In this document: one piece after another, positions 23,266 through 31,926 of the stretch
Layout of the letters: each line of letters starts with the position of its first letter
How positions within the stretch are numbered: position 1 is the first letter of the stretch
From: a virus
Reading direction: 5' to 3' (one strand)
DNA: 41,902 nt
Virus record (IMG/VR): IMGVR_UViG_3300042304_000146
Coordinates: 1 to 41,902 of that record
Program-made: the position numbers and the translations under genes
Notes under the pieces: model-generated
The model's database searches: none
Seen by the model: only the letters and a program-made list of their open reading frames with translations
Told to the model about the DNA's origin: nothing

Positions 23266-24191
23266 TAAACATTACCATATTTACGGTTGTTAATCATACG
23301 ATAACCCTTAATGAGTTCTTCAACACCTGAATCTAATGTGTGTTGAGTTTTGAAACCAGTTGCCTCAATCTTTTCATTAGATACAATATAGTTTCGTTGG
23401 TCAGGGTCTTTACCAACTTCAGCTTCCAAAAATGTGAAACTAGGAATATATTTCTTAATCACTTCACACAGTTCCCATTTAGAAACATTAGCCTCTGATA
23501 AACCCACATTGTAGATTTCATCTTTCATGTCTTCAAAGTTATTTAGCGCATGTACAAATGCATTAGAAACATCACGTACATGAACATAGTTACGTTTGAA
23601 ATGGCCTTCAAATAACACAGCACATCCATCATTAACGGCTCGGTGTACAAAATCGTTGACAAGCAAATCAATTCTCATACGTGGTGACATACCAAATACT
23701 GTTGCCAATCGGTAACTAATGGAGTTAGGATGATCCATCAAACGTTTCTCGACTTCAACTTTATCTTTGGCATAAAGTGAAATAGGATTCAATGATGATT
23801 CTTCGGTACAATATGTACCTGTACCATAGGCACTATTAGTTGTAGGCATCAATACGACTTGATTCTGTGACAAGTTATCAAGCATCAAAAAGATGGCATC
23901 TTTATTGGTAGAAGATGCACCAATTGGATCCTTGTTACACAATGGTGCACCAACATATGCAGCCAATGGAATAATAACATCAGCTTGTTTTAACATTGGT
24001 GCAATGTCAGATTTAATACGAACATCACCACTAAACACATTAAAGTTTTTCAAGTGTGCCAATTGGTTCAAAGACGTTTGGCCATACATAAAGTTATCAA
24101 GTACAGTTACGTTATGTCCTTTACTTAAAAGAATTGGTACAAGTGTAGAACCAATATACCCTGCACCGCCTGTCACTAAAATATTTGCCAT
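23265..24191 (-). CDS. NAD-dependent sugar epimerase/dehydratase (extended SDR)
   Basis: 308 residues. Rossmann motif GGAGYIG at 8-14, catalytic S120 in TTNSAYG and the YxxxK motif Y140/K144 are present. Members of this family epimerise or reduce nucleotide-activated sugars. Its place directly after a ColD-like 3-dehydratase suggests it acts on the 4-keto-3-deoxy product, for example as epimerase/reductase. One base separates it from the dehydratase gene. The exact reaction cannot be read from the sequence. Confidence 0.9.
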   Translation of the reverse strand: MANILVTGGAGYIGSTLVPILLSKGHNVTVLDNFMYGQTSLNQLAHLKNFNVFSGDVRIKSDIAPMLKQADVIIPLAAYVGAPLCNKDPIGASSTNKDAIFLMLDNLSQNQVVLMPTTNSAYGTGTYCTEESSLNPISLYAKDKVEVEKRLMDHPNSISYRLATVFGMSPRMRIDLLVNDFVHRAVNDGCAVLFEGHFKRNYVHVRDVSNAFVHALNNFEDMKDEIYNVGLSEANVSKWELCEVIKKYIPSFTFLEAEVGKDPDQRNYIVSNEKIEATGFKTQHTLDSGVEELIKGYRMINNRKYGNV

Positions 24192-24192
24192 T

Positions 24193-25362
24193 TTATACCT
24201 TATTAATTATTTCACAAATCTCATCAATTTCATTTACTGTCATTGATGGAAAATTACCAATGTAGAATCCATAGAAGTGAATATGTTCCGTGTTTTTAAA
24301 TTCTTCGTAGTGTGCAGGAGGCATTAAGTTTTTCAAATAAGGTTGTCTTAATTGATTACCACCACCAGCACTGCCTCTTCTGAATTCAACTCCAGATTCT
24401 TTCAAGGTCTTCATAAGATTAGCCAAACGAACATTATCTTTATCTTTTAACACTAGGTTGAATGCATAGTTACTAGCACCTTCTAGCTCAAAATCAGTAA
24501 AGTATTTGTTTGAATCTATGTTACGTAAGAACCTTTCATTGTTAAAGTTCCTTATTTTAACATTTTCATCTAAGTTTGGCAACTGTTTTCGACCAAGTAT
24601 GCCGCCTATTTCGTTGTTACGCATATTGTAAGCCGGGTAAGCAAAAATGAATTCTGGATTACAACCGGGATTATCTTCAATCCAACAATCTTTATAGTCT
24701 TGGTTAGATAGCTCACGAACCATACCATGTGACCTTAACATTCTCAAGGTCTGATAAGTTTCTTCATCATTGGTACAAACCATACCGCCTTCAATTGTGG
24801 TCATGTGATGAGCATAGTAGAATGAGAAATTAGAAGTCCAACCAAAAGACCCTAGTTTCTTACCTTTATGTGTTGCACCATGTGATTCACACACATCTTC
24901 AATTAAAGGAATATCTCGTTTCTTTAATTCATCCAACAATTCATCAGTAAGGCCATTAAAACCTTGGATATGTGATAAGAAAACTGCCTTAGTGTTTGGT
25001 GTGATGGCATTAATAATACCTTTTGTATCCATTGCCAATGTTCTTGGGTCAATATCAACAAACACTGGTGTGAATCCGCATTGCAATACAGAAGCTATAT
25101 CTGATACCCATGTCAAAGGTGGTACAATGATTTCACCACCAAATGGGTGTTGAATCTTCAATAAGGTCATTGACAACAGATTGGCAGAAGCACCTGAGTT
25201 AACAAAAACAGAATACTTAACGCCTAACCACTTAGACCATTCTTCTTCGAATGCTCGGCAATTAGGGCCATTGGTTAGAATTGGATCATCTTGTTTCAAA
25301 TGCTCAATGACGGCATCTAACTCACTTCTCAAAATATTATTTCGCATTAATGGAAATTTCAT
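24193..25362 (-). CDS. PLP-dependent nucleotide-sugar 3-dehydratase (DegT family, ColD-like)
   Basis: 389 residues, fold-type I aminotransferase of the DegT/DnrJ/EryC1 family. In place of the usual Schiff-base lysine (SFxxxK) the sequence reads SFYYAHHMTTIEGG, with His185 at the lysine position. Histidine there marks the C-3 dehydratases ColD and RfbH (E1), which remove the 3-hydroxyl of a 4-keto-6-deoxy sugar, and not aminotransferases. The PLP-binding aspartate is in IEDVCESHGA (D156). It lacks the cysteine cluster of the iron-sulfur E1 type as far as I can see, so ColD is the closer model. Length equals ColD (388). It is therefore likely a step toward a 3,6-dideoxyhexose. Confidence 0.88.
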   Translation of the reverse strand: MKFPLMRNNILRSELDAVIEHLKQDDPILTNGPNCRAFEEEWSKWLGVKYSVFVNSGASANLLSMTLLKIQHPFGGEIIVPPLTWVSDIASVLQCGFTPVFVDIDPRTLAMDTKGIINAITPNTKAVFLSHIQGFNGLTDELLDELKKRDIPLIEDVCESHGATHKGKKLGSFGWTSNFSFYYAHHMTTIEGGMVCTNDEETYQTLRMLRSHGMVRELSNQDYKDCWIEDNPGCNPEFIFAYPAYNMRNNEIGGILGRKQLPNLDENVKIRNFNNERFLRNIDSNKYFTDFELEGASNYAFNLVLKDKDNVRLANLMKTLKESGVEFRRGSAGGGNQLRQPYLKNLMPPAHYEEFKNTEHIHFYGFYIGNFPSMTVNEIDEICEIINKV

Positions 25363-25370
25363 AATAAACC

Positions 25371-26354
25371 TCAGTTTGATTGATGTATAATTTGGCTACC
25401 ATTTGTATCAAATTTAAATGGCACCCACACTTTAATAGAACTCATTTGTTTTTTAAATTCTCCTTGTCTCTCAGGTGGTACTAAAAACATAAAAAAACCA
25501 CCACCGCCAGCACCCATTAGTTTGCCACCTAATGAGCCACATTGTAAAGAATGTTGGTAGATATCATCAATCCATGGTTCTGTACCAATGGATTGTTTGA
25601 TAGTAAACCCTTCGTGTAGTAACTTTCCAATTTCTTCTACACTACAATGTCTGGTAATACTATTTATGGCGCTGTCCGCAAGTGCTGCCATATCTGTCAG
25701 TTGACTATGAATTTTATCTTCTTTAATTTTGGTAACAACTTTACAAGAATGTTCTCCTGAAAATCTACTTACTCCAGAAAACCCAAGCATGATATGAGAC
25801 TCTAGATTTTTAATGTAATTAGAATCTAATTTTAATTCTTCTGTTGACCAACCATTTTCATTCATTTTAATAACACGAATACCGCCATATGCAGCCATGA
25901 TTTGGTCTTGTATGCCTACATTCTCACCTAGAACATTCTGTTCAATGTGTATGGCTTCTTTTGCCAGGCAATTTAAAGACCCAAAAGGTTTATTCTTATA
26001 TTCATGTAGAGCATTCAATAGACCAACTGTGAATGAAGAACTGGAGCCTATGCCAGAACGTGCAGGTAAGTCTCCATCATGCACAATAGAAATGTCTCCT
26101 GTAATCCCCATGTGTTGTAAACATGCTCTAACAGAAGGATGGTCTATCTCATCTACTGTGTTAACGCTTTCAATTTTGGAGTAAACCACTCTTGTTTTAT
26201 GTTCAAAGAATGGCGGTAACTCTTTAACAGTAATATAACAATAGTTTGCCATTGCAGCTGATAAAATCCTGCATGGATGTTTACTATACCATGCAGGATA
26301 ATCTGTGCCGCCACCAAATAGAGATAAACGATATGGTGTTTTAGTGATAATCAT
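25371..26354 (-). CDS. GHMP sugar kinase, heptose-7-phosphate kinase type
   Basis: 327 residues. Motif 1 TPYRLSLFGGGTDYPAW at the N terminus, the phosphate-binding PARSGIGSSSS at 97-107, and motif 3 GGKLMGAGGGGFF near 290 are all intact. The N-terminal signature matches D-glycero-D-manno-heptose 7-phosphate 1-kinases (HddA) and fucokinase-like relatives. It phosphorylates a sugar or sugar phosphate at the anomeric position, the step before nucleotide activation. It overlaps the TPP enzyme half upstream by 4 bases. No guanylyl/cytidylyltransferase gene is in the window, so activation depends on the host or on genes elsewhere. Confidence 0.9.
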   Translation of the reverse strand: MIITKTPYRLSLFGGGTDYPAWYSKHPCRILSAAMANYCYITVKELPPFFEHKTRVVYSKIESVNTVDEIDHPSVRACLQHMGITGDISIVHDGDLPARSGIGSSSSFTVGLLNALHEYKNKPFGSLNCLAKEAIHIEQNVLGENVGIQDQIMAAYGGIRVIKMNENGWSTEELKLDSNYIKNLESHIMLGFSGVSRFSGEHSCKVVTKIKEDKIHSQLTDMAALADSAINSITRHCSVEEIGKLLHEGFTIKQSIGTEPWIDDIYQHSLQCGSLGGKLMGAGGGGFFMFLVPPERQGEFKKQMSSIKVWVPFKFDTNGSQIIHQSN

Positions 26355-26881
26355 TTTTCATTATAATAATCTCCGTACTCAACAATAATTGTAGAACGGT
26401 TATCATCTCTCAATAACGCAAGTTCATAAGCAGGGAATATATCCTTAGGATTTTCAAGTTTAATAATATCTACCGTTTTACACATCAATTTAAATGCATC
26501 AGTAAAATCACCAACGTGTTGTGCCTGTGGATGTAATGGCCTTTCTGAACCAATACTTGTACGAATAATAGTCTTTACTTTATAATCAGACATTGCTGAC
26601 ACTTTATCTAGGTGACTCACCAACTGATTGGTCGCACATAATAGAAAGTTCCATCTTGGATAGATGCTAACTGGAATATGACCACTCAATGCCATACCTA
26701 AAGTCATACCCATCTGCATATCTTCTGCAACAGGTAACTCTAATAGCTTACTGCGGTCAATATCTTTCAAAGTGTTTGACATGCCTGTACCTGGTTCTGC
26801 TACTGCCTGACCCATAAACAACACACGTTCATGTGTCGCAAGCCATTCCATGCTACGTTTTAATTCATCAAAGTATTTCAA
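26351..26881 (-). CDS. TPP enzyme, pyrimidine-binding half (transketolase/E1-beta-like)
   Basis: 176 residues. The cofactor-activating glutamate is in LPVAEDMQMGMTLGMAL (E53). The SIYPRWNFLLCATNQL and RTSIG segments correspond to the Pyr domain of E1-beta and transketolase. It stops after this domain: the C-terminal transketolase domain of normal E1-beta (about 325 residues) is absent. It overlaps the partner half upstream by 4 bases, so the two subunits are made together. Similar split pairs act in sugar or sulfonate metabolism (transketolase-like, ComDE-like). The reaction is unknown. Confidence 0.88.
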   Translation of the reverse strand: MKYFDELKRSMEWLATHERVLFMGQAVAEPGTGMSNTLKDIDRSKLLELPVAEDMQMGMTLGMALSGHIPVSIYPRWNFLLCATNQLVSHLDKVSAMSDYKVKTIIRTSIGSERPLHPQAQHVGDFTDAFKLMCKTVDIIKLENPKDIFPAYELALLRDDNRSTIIVEYGDYYNEK

Positions 26882-27477
26882 AACTGCACTCTCTTTCCAG
26901 CACCTGCATGTGGGTACTTGTTATCATATTTGTAATAAACAATTTTATCATTAATAGCATTTTCGAAAGTTAATTCTTTAAAACCCCAAGCATCTCTTGT
27001 GTCGGTACATACAGACTTACTATTATCTTCAATGATAAACTTAATTGGCAAATTATGGTTCAAGGCATACTTAATAGACTCATGAGCAATACCTGTTTCA
27101 GAAGTCATATCACCTAAGAAACAATATACCATTGCATCTTTCTTATCACGTTTAAGTGACATAGCAGTACCCACCGCAATTGGTAAAACACCACCAACAA
27201 TAGCAGAGGAGTAAATATTGTAATCGGTAAAACACAATGTAATAGAGTGGCCTTTTACGATTTCTTCTTCCACTTTATTCATTGGAACACCTTTTAGAAG
27301 GCATTGATAGTGTGAGCGCCAAGAACAGAATACCCAATCATCAGGTCTAACGTCTTTCATTATCTCAATCATTTGTTCCTCATTGCCAGAATAAAGATGA
27401 ACTGGTGCTCTAATATCACCATTGTTGAATCTATCGGCAATTCGGTTCTCGAAATTAATTAAATCATCTTTAGTCAC
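26878..27477 (-). CDS. TPP enzyme, pyrophosphate-binding half (transketolase/E1-alpha-like)
   Basis: 199 residues. The thiamine diphosphate motif runs from GDM at 122-124 to N152 with 27 residues between, the standard GDG-x(24-27)-N spacing with methionine for the last glycine. An upstream segment (FCSWRSHYQCLLKGVP, then GGVLPIAVGTAMSLK) is typical of the E1-alpha PP domain. With the next gene it forms a minimal two-subunit enzyme that transfers a two-carbon or acyl unit. It overlaps the radical SAM gene by 8 bases. A route to a branched or chain-lengthened sugar is one possibility. Confidence 0.9.
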   Translation of the reverse strand: MTKDDLINFENRIADRFNNGDIRAPVHLYSGNEEQMIEIMKDVRPDDWVFCSWRSHYQCLLKGVPMNKVEEEIVKGHSITLCFTDYNIYSSAIVGGVLPIAVGTAMSLKRDKKDAMVYCFLGDMTSETGIAHESIKYALNHNLPIKFIIEDNSKSVCTDTRDAWGFKELTFENAINDKIVYYKYDNKYPHAGAGKRVQF

Positions 27478-28984
27478 CTAGAATTTTCCTTTTCAAACGA
27501 ATTTGGGCCATATTTTCTACATTTTGTTTAGACTGAGCACCAAATTTATCATCTACCAAATTAATAAAGTTTTCATTAGAGAAGTATGTGTGCCATGCAT
27601 CATCACGAAACTTCAATACTTCCGCACCTGTCAATGTGTTAGTACGCATTGGTTTACAATCATATGATAAGAAGGCATATTCTTCAAATGATTGCGGCAA
27701 TTCCCAGTTATTACTTTTAGCATGCATATACAATGGACTACCAGGCAAAGCCATAGCTGCATAGAAGTTGGCATGTTCACAATTCAACTCAAGCGCAAGG
27801 TCTAATGTCTCTTGCATTGTTTCATATGTGTCTGTTGGAAAACCAAACATATAGTTACCAAGTACATTGATGCCAGCATCTTTGATATCACTCACAACTT
27901 GGCGGATATCAACTTGTTCAAAACGACCTTTATCAATCTCAAGTCTAACGTTTTGATTACCTGCTTCGATGCCTAATGCTAACCAATTTACACCAGCCTT
28001 TTTAAATAATGCAAGTTGGTCTTTACGAATAGAATCAACACGAGCATATGCCCACATATTAAATTTTAAACCACGGTCAATAATGCCTTGTAGAATCGGC
28101 ACATAGAACTTCTTATTAAGAAAAAACATTTCATCTGTAATACGAATTGTTCTAACACCTGAATTGTACAAGGCTTCGAATTCTTTTAATACCAATTCTG
28201 GAGACCAAAATCTCATACCTTTAGAATCAGCCGATGTTGTTCCCATATCATAAGAAGTTCTGTTGACAATGTTAATCATACAGAAGTTACATGCAAATTG
28301 GCAACCTAATGATGTGTAAATTGCCGCAAATGGTGTTCTTCCTTCATCTAAGAAGTTTGTATGCCAATAGTGAGCACGATATGTGTCTAATAGGTTTTCT
28401 CTTTTAGGTAATAAGTCCCATGCATAACCCGGCATCATAATGTCCATGTCTCTAGTTTCAACAACTTTAGCAGGCGCTGATGGTCTATGTAATGAATGTT
28501 GTTTGTACCAAATACCTGGAACTTTATCCAACTCATTAACTAAATCTGTTTGTAACAATGCGTGGAGGGCATGAACACCTTCATTAATAAAAGCAAAGTC
28601 AACAAAGTTATATTTAATTACTTCATGTGGTAATGCAGACACATGTGAGCCAACAAAAGCAATCTTTAGATTTGGATGACTAATACGTAATTGTTTTGCT
28701 AATGATGTGGCACCAATCATCATTGTGGTGCCTGAGTTTGGATTTTGTCCGTAGAGAACAAATACTACCAACTTTGGTTTTGTATCGGCAATTGATTCTG
28801 CCGCATCTTCGTCTGTCTTTGGTGTTGCATCAAAGTCCAGAATACAAGGCTCATGTCCTTTTGCTCTAACTGATTGAGCAAGTAAACACGCCCATGTTGG
28901 TGGTTCAATTGCTGAGTGGTAGTTTGCTAAATCCTGATAGGCCTTTTTAGCACTACTTGGTACCACGAATGTCACGTTTGCCAT
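27470..28984 (-). CDS. B12-type radical SAM enzyme
   Basis: 504 residues. The N-terminal ~150 residues form a cobalamin-binding-like Rossmann domain (KPKLVVFVLYGQNP, IAFVGSHVSALP), but lack the DxHxxG cobalt-ligand motif. The radical SAM core starts with the iron-sulfur motif C228-x3-C232-x2-C235 (LGCQFACNFC), followed by IRITDEMFFLN and the GIEAGNQNVR segment. Class B enzymes of this shape methylate or rearrange unreactive carbons. It opens the sugar operon, so a methyl-branched or rearranged sugar is a reasonable guess. The exact substrate is unknown. Confidence 0.92.
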   Translation of the reverse strand: MANVTFVVPSSAKKAYQDLANYHSAIEPPTWACLLAQSVRAKGHEPCILDFDATPKTDEDAAESIADTKPKLVVFVLYGQNPNSGTTMMIGATSLAKQLRISHPNLKIAFVGSHVSALPHEVIKYNFVDFAFINEGVHALHALLQTDLVNELDKVPGIWYKQHSLHRPSAPAKVVETRDMDIMMPGYAWDLLPKRENLLDTYRAHYWHTNFLDEGRTPFAAIYTSLGCQFACNFCMINIVNRTSYDMGTTSADSKGMRFWSPELVLKEFEALYNSGVRTIRITDEMFFLNKKFYVPILQGIIDRGLKFNMWAYARVDSIRKDQLALFKKAGVNWLALGIEAGNQNVRLEIDKGRFEQVDIRQVVSDIKDAGINVLGNYMFGFPTDTYETMQETLDLALELNCEHANFYAAMALPGSPLYMHAKSNNWELPQSFEEYAFLSYDCKPMRTNTLTGAEVLKFRDDAWHTYFSNENFINLVDDKFGAQSKQNVENMAQIRLKRKILGD

Positions 28985-29001
28985 AATATGTCCTCAATAA
29001 C

Positions 29002-29436
29002 TTAATGTATTTTACTTTGTTTCTTTTCTTCTAACAATTCTTCGAGTTCTTCTTCATCTAATTCTTCGTCAGTTGGTTCTTCATCATCATCATACTCGTC
29101 AAATAGTTGTGGGCGAATAGAAGCACTTGTAGCTTTTGTCATGTCTTCATCATTAACTGAGTTATGATAATACTCAATCAAATCATCTTTAGGGTCTATC
29201 ATGGTTAGAATGTCTGCACCATATACGTTGGCCACATTCTCTTTAATCAATTCAATAGGCAACCAAGGCATCATCATCATAACACTTCTACCAGATGCAA
29301 TTCTTTTGAATATGATATGCATTGGTTGTTTTAGTGAAATAATTTCTTCATCTTCTGTTGCCATGCAATCAGCTATAATGTCCTCACCACTTTGTAATCT
29401 TACGATTTTGATATTTGTTTCTAAAAGGTTAGGCAT
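29002..29436 (-). CDS. Sm-like acidic-tailed protein downstream of uvsW
   Basis: 144 residues. The N-terminal ~90 residues have a small beta-barrel pattern: IKIVRLQSGEDIIADC, then IISLKQPMHIIF, then MMMMPWLPIEL, then VYGADILTMI. The C-terminal 40 are almost all D and E. The order of strands matches the 98-residue protein at 6397-6693, so both look like members of one Sm/Lsm-like phage family. It overlaps uvsW upstream by 8 bases. An RNA-binding role would fit the fold but is not shown by the sequence. Confidence 0.65.
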   Translation of the reverse strand: MPNLLETNIKIVRLQSGEDIIADCMATEDEEIISLKQPMHIIFKRIASGRSVMMMMPWLPIELIKENVANVYGADILTMIDPKDDLIEYYHNSVNDEDMTKATSASIRPQLFDEYDDDEEPTDEELDEEELEELLEEKKQSKIH

Positions 29437-30898
29437 TTTTTAACTCTATATTGTAAAATTTGTAATTAAATTTTTCTTCATCATATATTTTAACACGTTC
29501 GGCAAAATGTTTCAATGTAAAATTGGCAAATTTGCCTATTCTAAAGTCATCAGCCACATCGAACAAAACTGCTTGTTCTTTATTTTCACCTAAACGAAGA
29601 CCACGACCAATCGATTGTAAGTTTCTAACTCTCGACTTTGAAGGTGATGCGAATATAATATTATGTAGGTTGCGAATATTCACGCCTGTGGAGAAAGTAC
29701 CATATGAAGCCACAATGATTGCGTCTATTTCTTTCTCTGTAATCGCCCTTATTGATTCTCTAATATCTACGTCTGTACCACCGTGAACAAAGAATACTTT
29801 TCTATCACCAGCTTCTTGTTTGATAATCTCATATAAATTCTTACCATGTTTCTCTACGAACTGAAATAAAACAAGAGAGTTGCCTTTCAATGACATAACA
29901 AGGTTCTTAATAAATTCATTACGTGCATTATTCTTTACAATGTATTCCATTTCTTGGTTATAATCCCAAGACCTAGCCTCTTTACAAATTGCATCTGGAT
30001 ATTTTAAAATCAAACACTTAATTTTAAATGAGGCAAGTTGTCCTTTATCAATCAACTCAGCAGTTGTAGTTGCTTTGTAAACAGGACCAAATAGACCTTC
30101 TAGTACCAGTCTGTGTGTCTGTGTGCCATCTAGTGTACCAGTTGTACCGATTCTATATTTTGTGTTGGTACAACCAGATAAAATTGTTGTTAAAGATTTA
30201 GCTTTGAACTGGTGTGCTTCATCACCAAGAACAAAATCAAATTGTTCAAAGTAATCTTTTTCGTTTTTGTATATTGATTGCCATGTTGTAATGGTCAAAA
30301 ACTTATTTGTGTGTTTGTCTTTACCTGCATACTGTCTGTGGCAATACTGGTCTGAATCATAACCATAAGATGCAAAATCAGAATACATCTGTTCAACTAG
30401 TGATGTAGTTGGTACGATTAACAGGCCACGTTTGTAATCCGCCATTTGCAAATAACGAATGATAAGGTAAAGTATAAGAGACTTACCTGATGCAGTTGGT
30501 GATAATAATAACAACCTCTTATTACGGACTGCTTGAATAAAAGATTTCAATTGATAGTCTCTAACCTCATGTGGTAGATTCAAAGACTTGGCAAATTGTT
30601 CTGCCTCAATTGCGGAGAAGTTTTCTGTGACACTAATGATAGGGTCTAATGCGAGTTTGTATTCTCGTTCCTCACAAAACTTCTCAATGTAAGGAATTAA
30701 TCCACGATAGATTAAAAATGTTCTCAGGTCTGCCAGCCTAATTTTCCCGTCCCAAAGCCTATTCTTATAGGCAGGAACAAACTGGTAACCTGGAACATGA
30801 AATGTGAAATAGTCTGATAACTCTTGAGCTATGTTTCTGTCACACTCAAAACGGATGAATGCCTCATCCTTATGATGTAATATTAAATCAACCGACAC
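29429..30898 (-). CDS. uvsW: UvsW helicase (RNA-DNA and recombination helicase)
   Basis: 489 residues. The N-terminal domain (to ~100) is the UvsW-specific substrate-binding part. The superfamily 2 core has LSPTASGKS (Walker A, about 133-140), LGDEAH (Walker B, near 226), GTTGTLDG and QSIGRGLRLG (motif VI). UvsW unwinds R-loops and branched DNA and switches replication from origin-dependent to recombination-dependent mode. It overlaps uvsY by 11 bases, as in related phages. Confidence 0.96.
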   Translation of the reverse strand: MSVDLILHHKDEAFIRFECDRNIAQELSDYFTFHVPGYQFVPAYKNRLWDGKIRLADLRTFLIYRGLIPYIEKFCEEREYKLALDPIISVTENFSAIEAEQFAKSLNLPHEVRDYQLKSFIQAVRNKRLLLLSPTASGKSLILYLIIRYLQMADYKRGLLIVPTTSLVEQMYSDFASYGYDSDQYCHRQYAGKDKHTNKFLTITTWQSIYKNEKDYFEQFDFVLGDEAHQFKAKSLTTILSGCTNTKYRIGTTGTLDGTQTHRLVLEGLFGPVYKATTTAELIDKGQLASFKIKCLILKYPDAICKEARSWDYNQEMEYIVKNNARNEFIKNLVMSLKGNSLVLFQFVEKHGKNLYEIIKQEAGDRKVFFVHGGTDVDIRESIRAITEKEIDAIIVASYGTFSTGVNIRNLHNIIFASPSKSRVRNLQSIGRGLRLGENKEQAVLFDVADDFRIGKFANFTLKHFAERVKIYDEEKFNYKFYNIELKNA

Positions 30899-31325
30899 CT
30901 TGTATGAATCTTTCCCATGCTATAAAGTCCCTTAATTGGAACGTTCTACTATTTAGCTCTTTGAGAATAGATGTACATACGTCAACGATTTCATCATGCA
31001 TCGCCTTGTGTGCCAAGTGTTTGTTCATATCCTCATCACTATCCATATATGTAGTGATGTCGGATTTAAGTAGAAATGGAAATGGTTTCCATCCATACTT
31101 AGCAAGGTCGTCATCGTCTAACTTACCTGTGTAGTATTCCCACTTCAACTTCTTCATCTTGTTATACTTAAACTCAGATTCTTTTGAAAGCAAACGATGC
31201 CTTGAAAGTATATTCAAATACTTACTGTGTAGTTTGGGGATATCTAACAATGCCCTAGCAGGCTCTGTGCGGTCGATATCACAATCTTGCCGCCATGTTT
31301 CTAGTAACTCATCTAACTGTTTCAT
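30888..31325 (-). CDS. uvsY: Recombination mediator UvsY
   Basis: 145 residues (T4 UvsY is 137). It loads UvsX on single-stranded DNA covered with the phage binding protein. The KYEWxxY-like segment (KKLKWEYYTGKLDDDDLAKYG) and the C-terminal SRTFQLRDFIAWERFIQG are typical of the family. The gene order gp23-gp3-uvsY-uvsW is the one found in marine T4-like phages. A clear AGAGG ribosome site precedes the start, and a palindromic element lies just upstream. Confidence 0.94.
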   Translation of the reverse strand: MKQLDELLETWRQDCDIDRTEPARALLDIPKLHSKYLNILSRHRLLSKESEFKYNKMKKLKWEYYTGKLDDDDLAKYGWKPFPFLLKSDITTYMDSDEDMNKHLAHKAMHDEIVDVCTSILKELNSRTFQLRDFIAWERFIQGVG

Positions 31326-31346
31326 AATAAAATTCCTCTTATCGGA

Positions 31347-31375
31347 AGGTTACACTAAGTGTAACTAAATGTCAA
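31347..31375 (-). promoter_or_regulatory. TTGACA box with palindromic element before uvsY
   Basis: Minus strand TTGACA (31370-31375) is followed at 17 bases by TAACCT (31347-31352), a poor -10 (three of six). The palindrome GTTACAC-TAA-GTGTAAC (31349-31365, perfect 7-bp arms) occupies the spacer. It may be an operator over a weak or activator-dependent promoter. It could also be a hairpin at the 3' end of gp3 mRNA. Confidence 0.45.
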
Positions 31376-31381
31376 GTGTTT

Positions 31382-31921
31382 TTAGTATAGTTTTTCAATA
31401 TCGTAATAACTATACCTGAATGTGGCATCGGCCGTCATTGGGTTGGATGGGTCATCAGTTGCCGCCATAACAAAGGTAGAAATAGATGTTGGGAAAACAT
31501 CATGGAATTTAAACCTGTAATAAGGTTTATTACTTGAAGACAACAAGGTAATAGTTGCATCAGAGAATTGTGGCATTTTTTGATTAGCCATACTCGCATA
31601 CTTATTAAGTCTAGGCAACTTTTGGTATTCTTCAAACTCTTTAGGGAAGGTCATTGCACGGATCCAATCGTGTATCTCCAACCACGATTTCATTTCCTCA
31701 TCAATCAAAAAGGTAACACTTAACAAATCATAAATGGCCTTTTCGCCCGGTGAGAATATGTCAAGGAAAGGATTGGTCGTAGGGATTTCAGACAATGATA
31801 TACCAGGTACGCCTAGTGATTGCACAAAGTATTGTACATTAGGTGTGCGTGAGAAGTTCAACTGAAACTTATTCGGTTGAAGAAAGTTTGGATTAGTTGG
31901 GGCTCTTGTTATTGCTGTCAT
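31382..31921 (-). CDS. 3: Tail-tube-fold protein, probable gp3 tail completion protein
   Basis: 179 residues (T4 gp3 is 176). The gene position, directly after gp23 and before uvsY, is that of gp3 in marine T4-like phages. The sequence aligns in outline with gp19 of this phage: PNKFQLNF vs PNLFEVSL, VPGISLSEIP vs LPGSTLGVVP, LSVTFLIDEE vs WTITIINDED, then a helix with WI or RWM. It is thus a member of the tube/tube-terminator fold that caps the tail tube. A late promoter lies 5 bases before the ATG, and there is no Shine-Dalgarno sequence. A tube-initiator (gp54-like) role is the main alternative. Confidence 0.72.
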   Translation of the reverse strand: MTAITRAPTNPNFLQPNKFQLNFSRTPNVQYFVQSLGVPGISLSEIPTTNPFLDIFSPGEKAIYDLLSVTFLIDEEMKSWLEIHDWIRAMTFPKEFEEYQKLPRLNKYASMANQKMPQFSDATITLLSSSNKPYYRFKFHDVFPTSISTFVMAATDDPSNPMTADATFRYSYYDIEKLY

Positions 31922-31926
31922 ATGGT

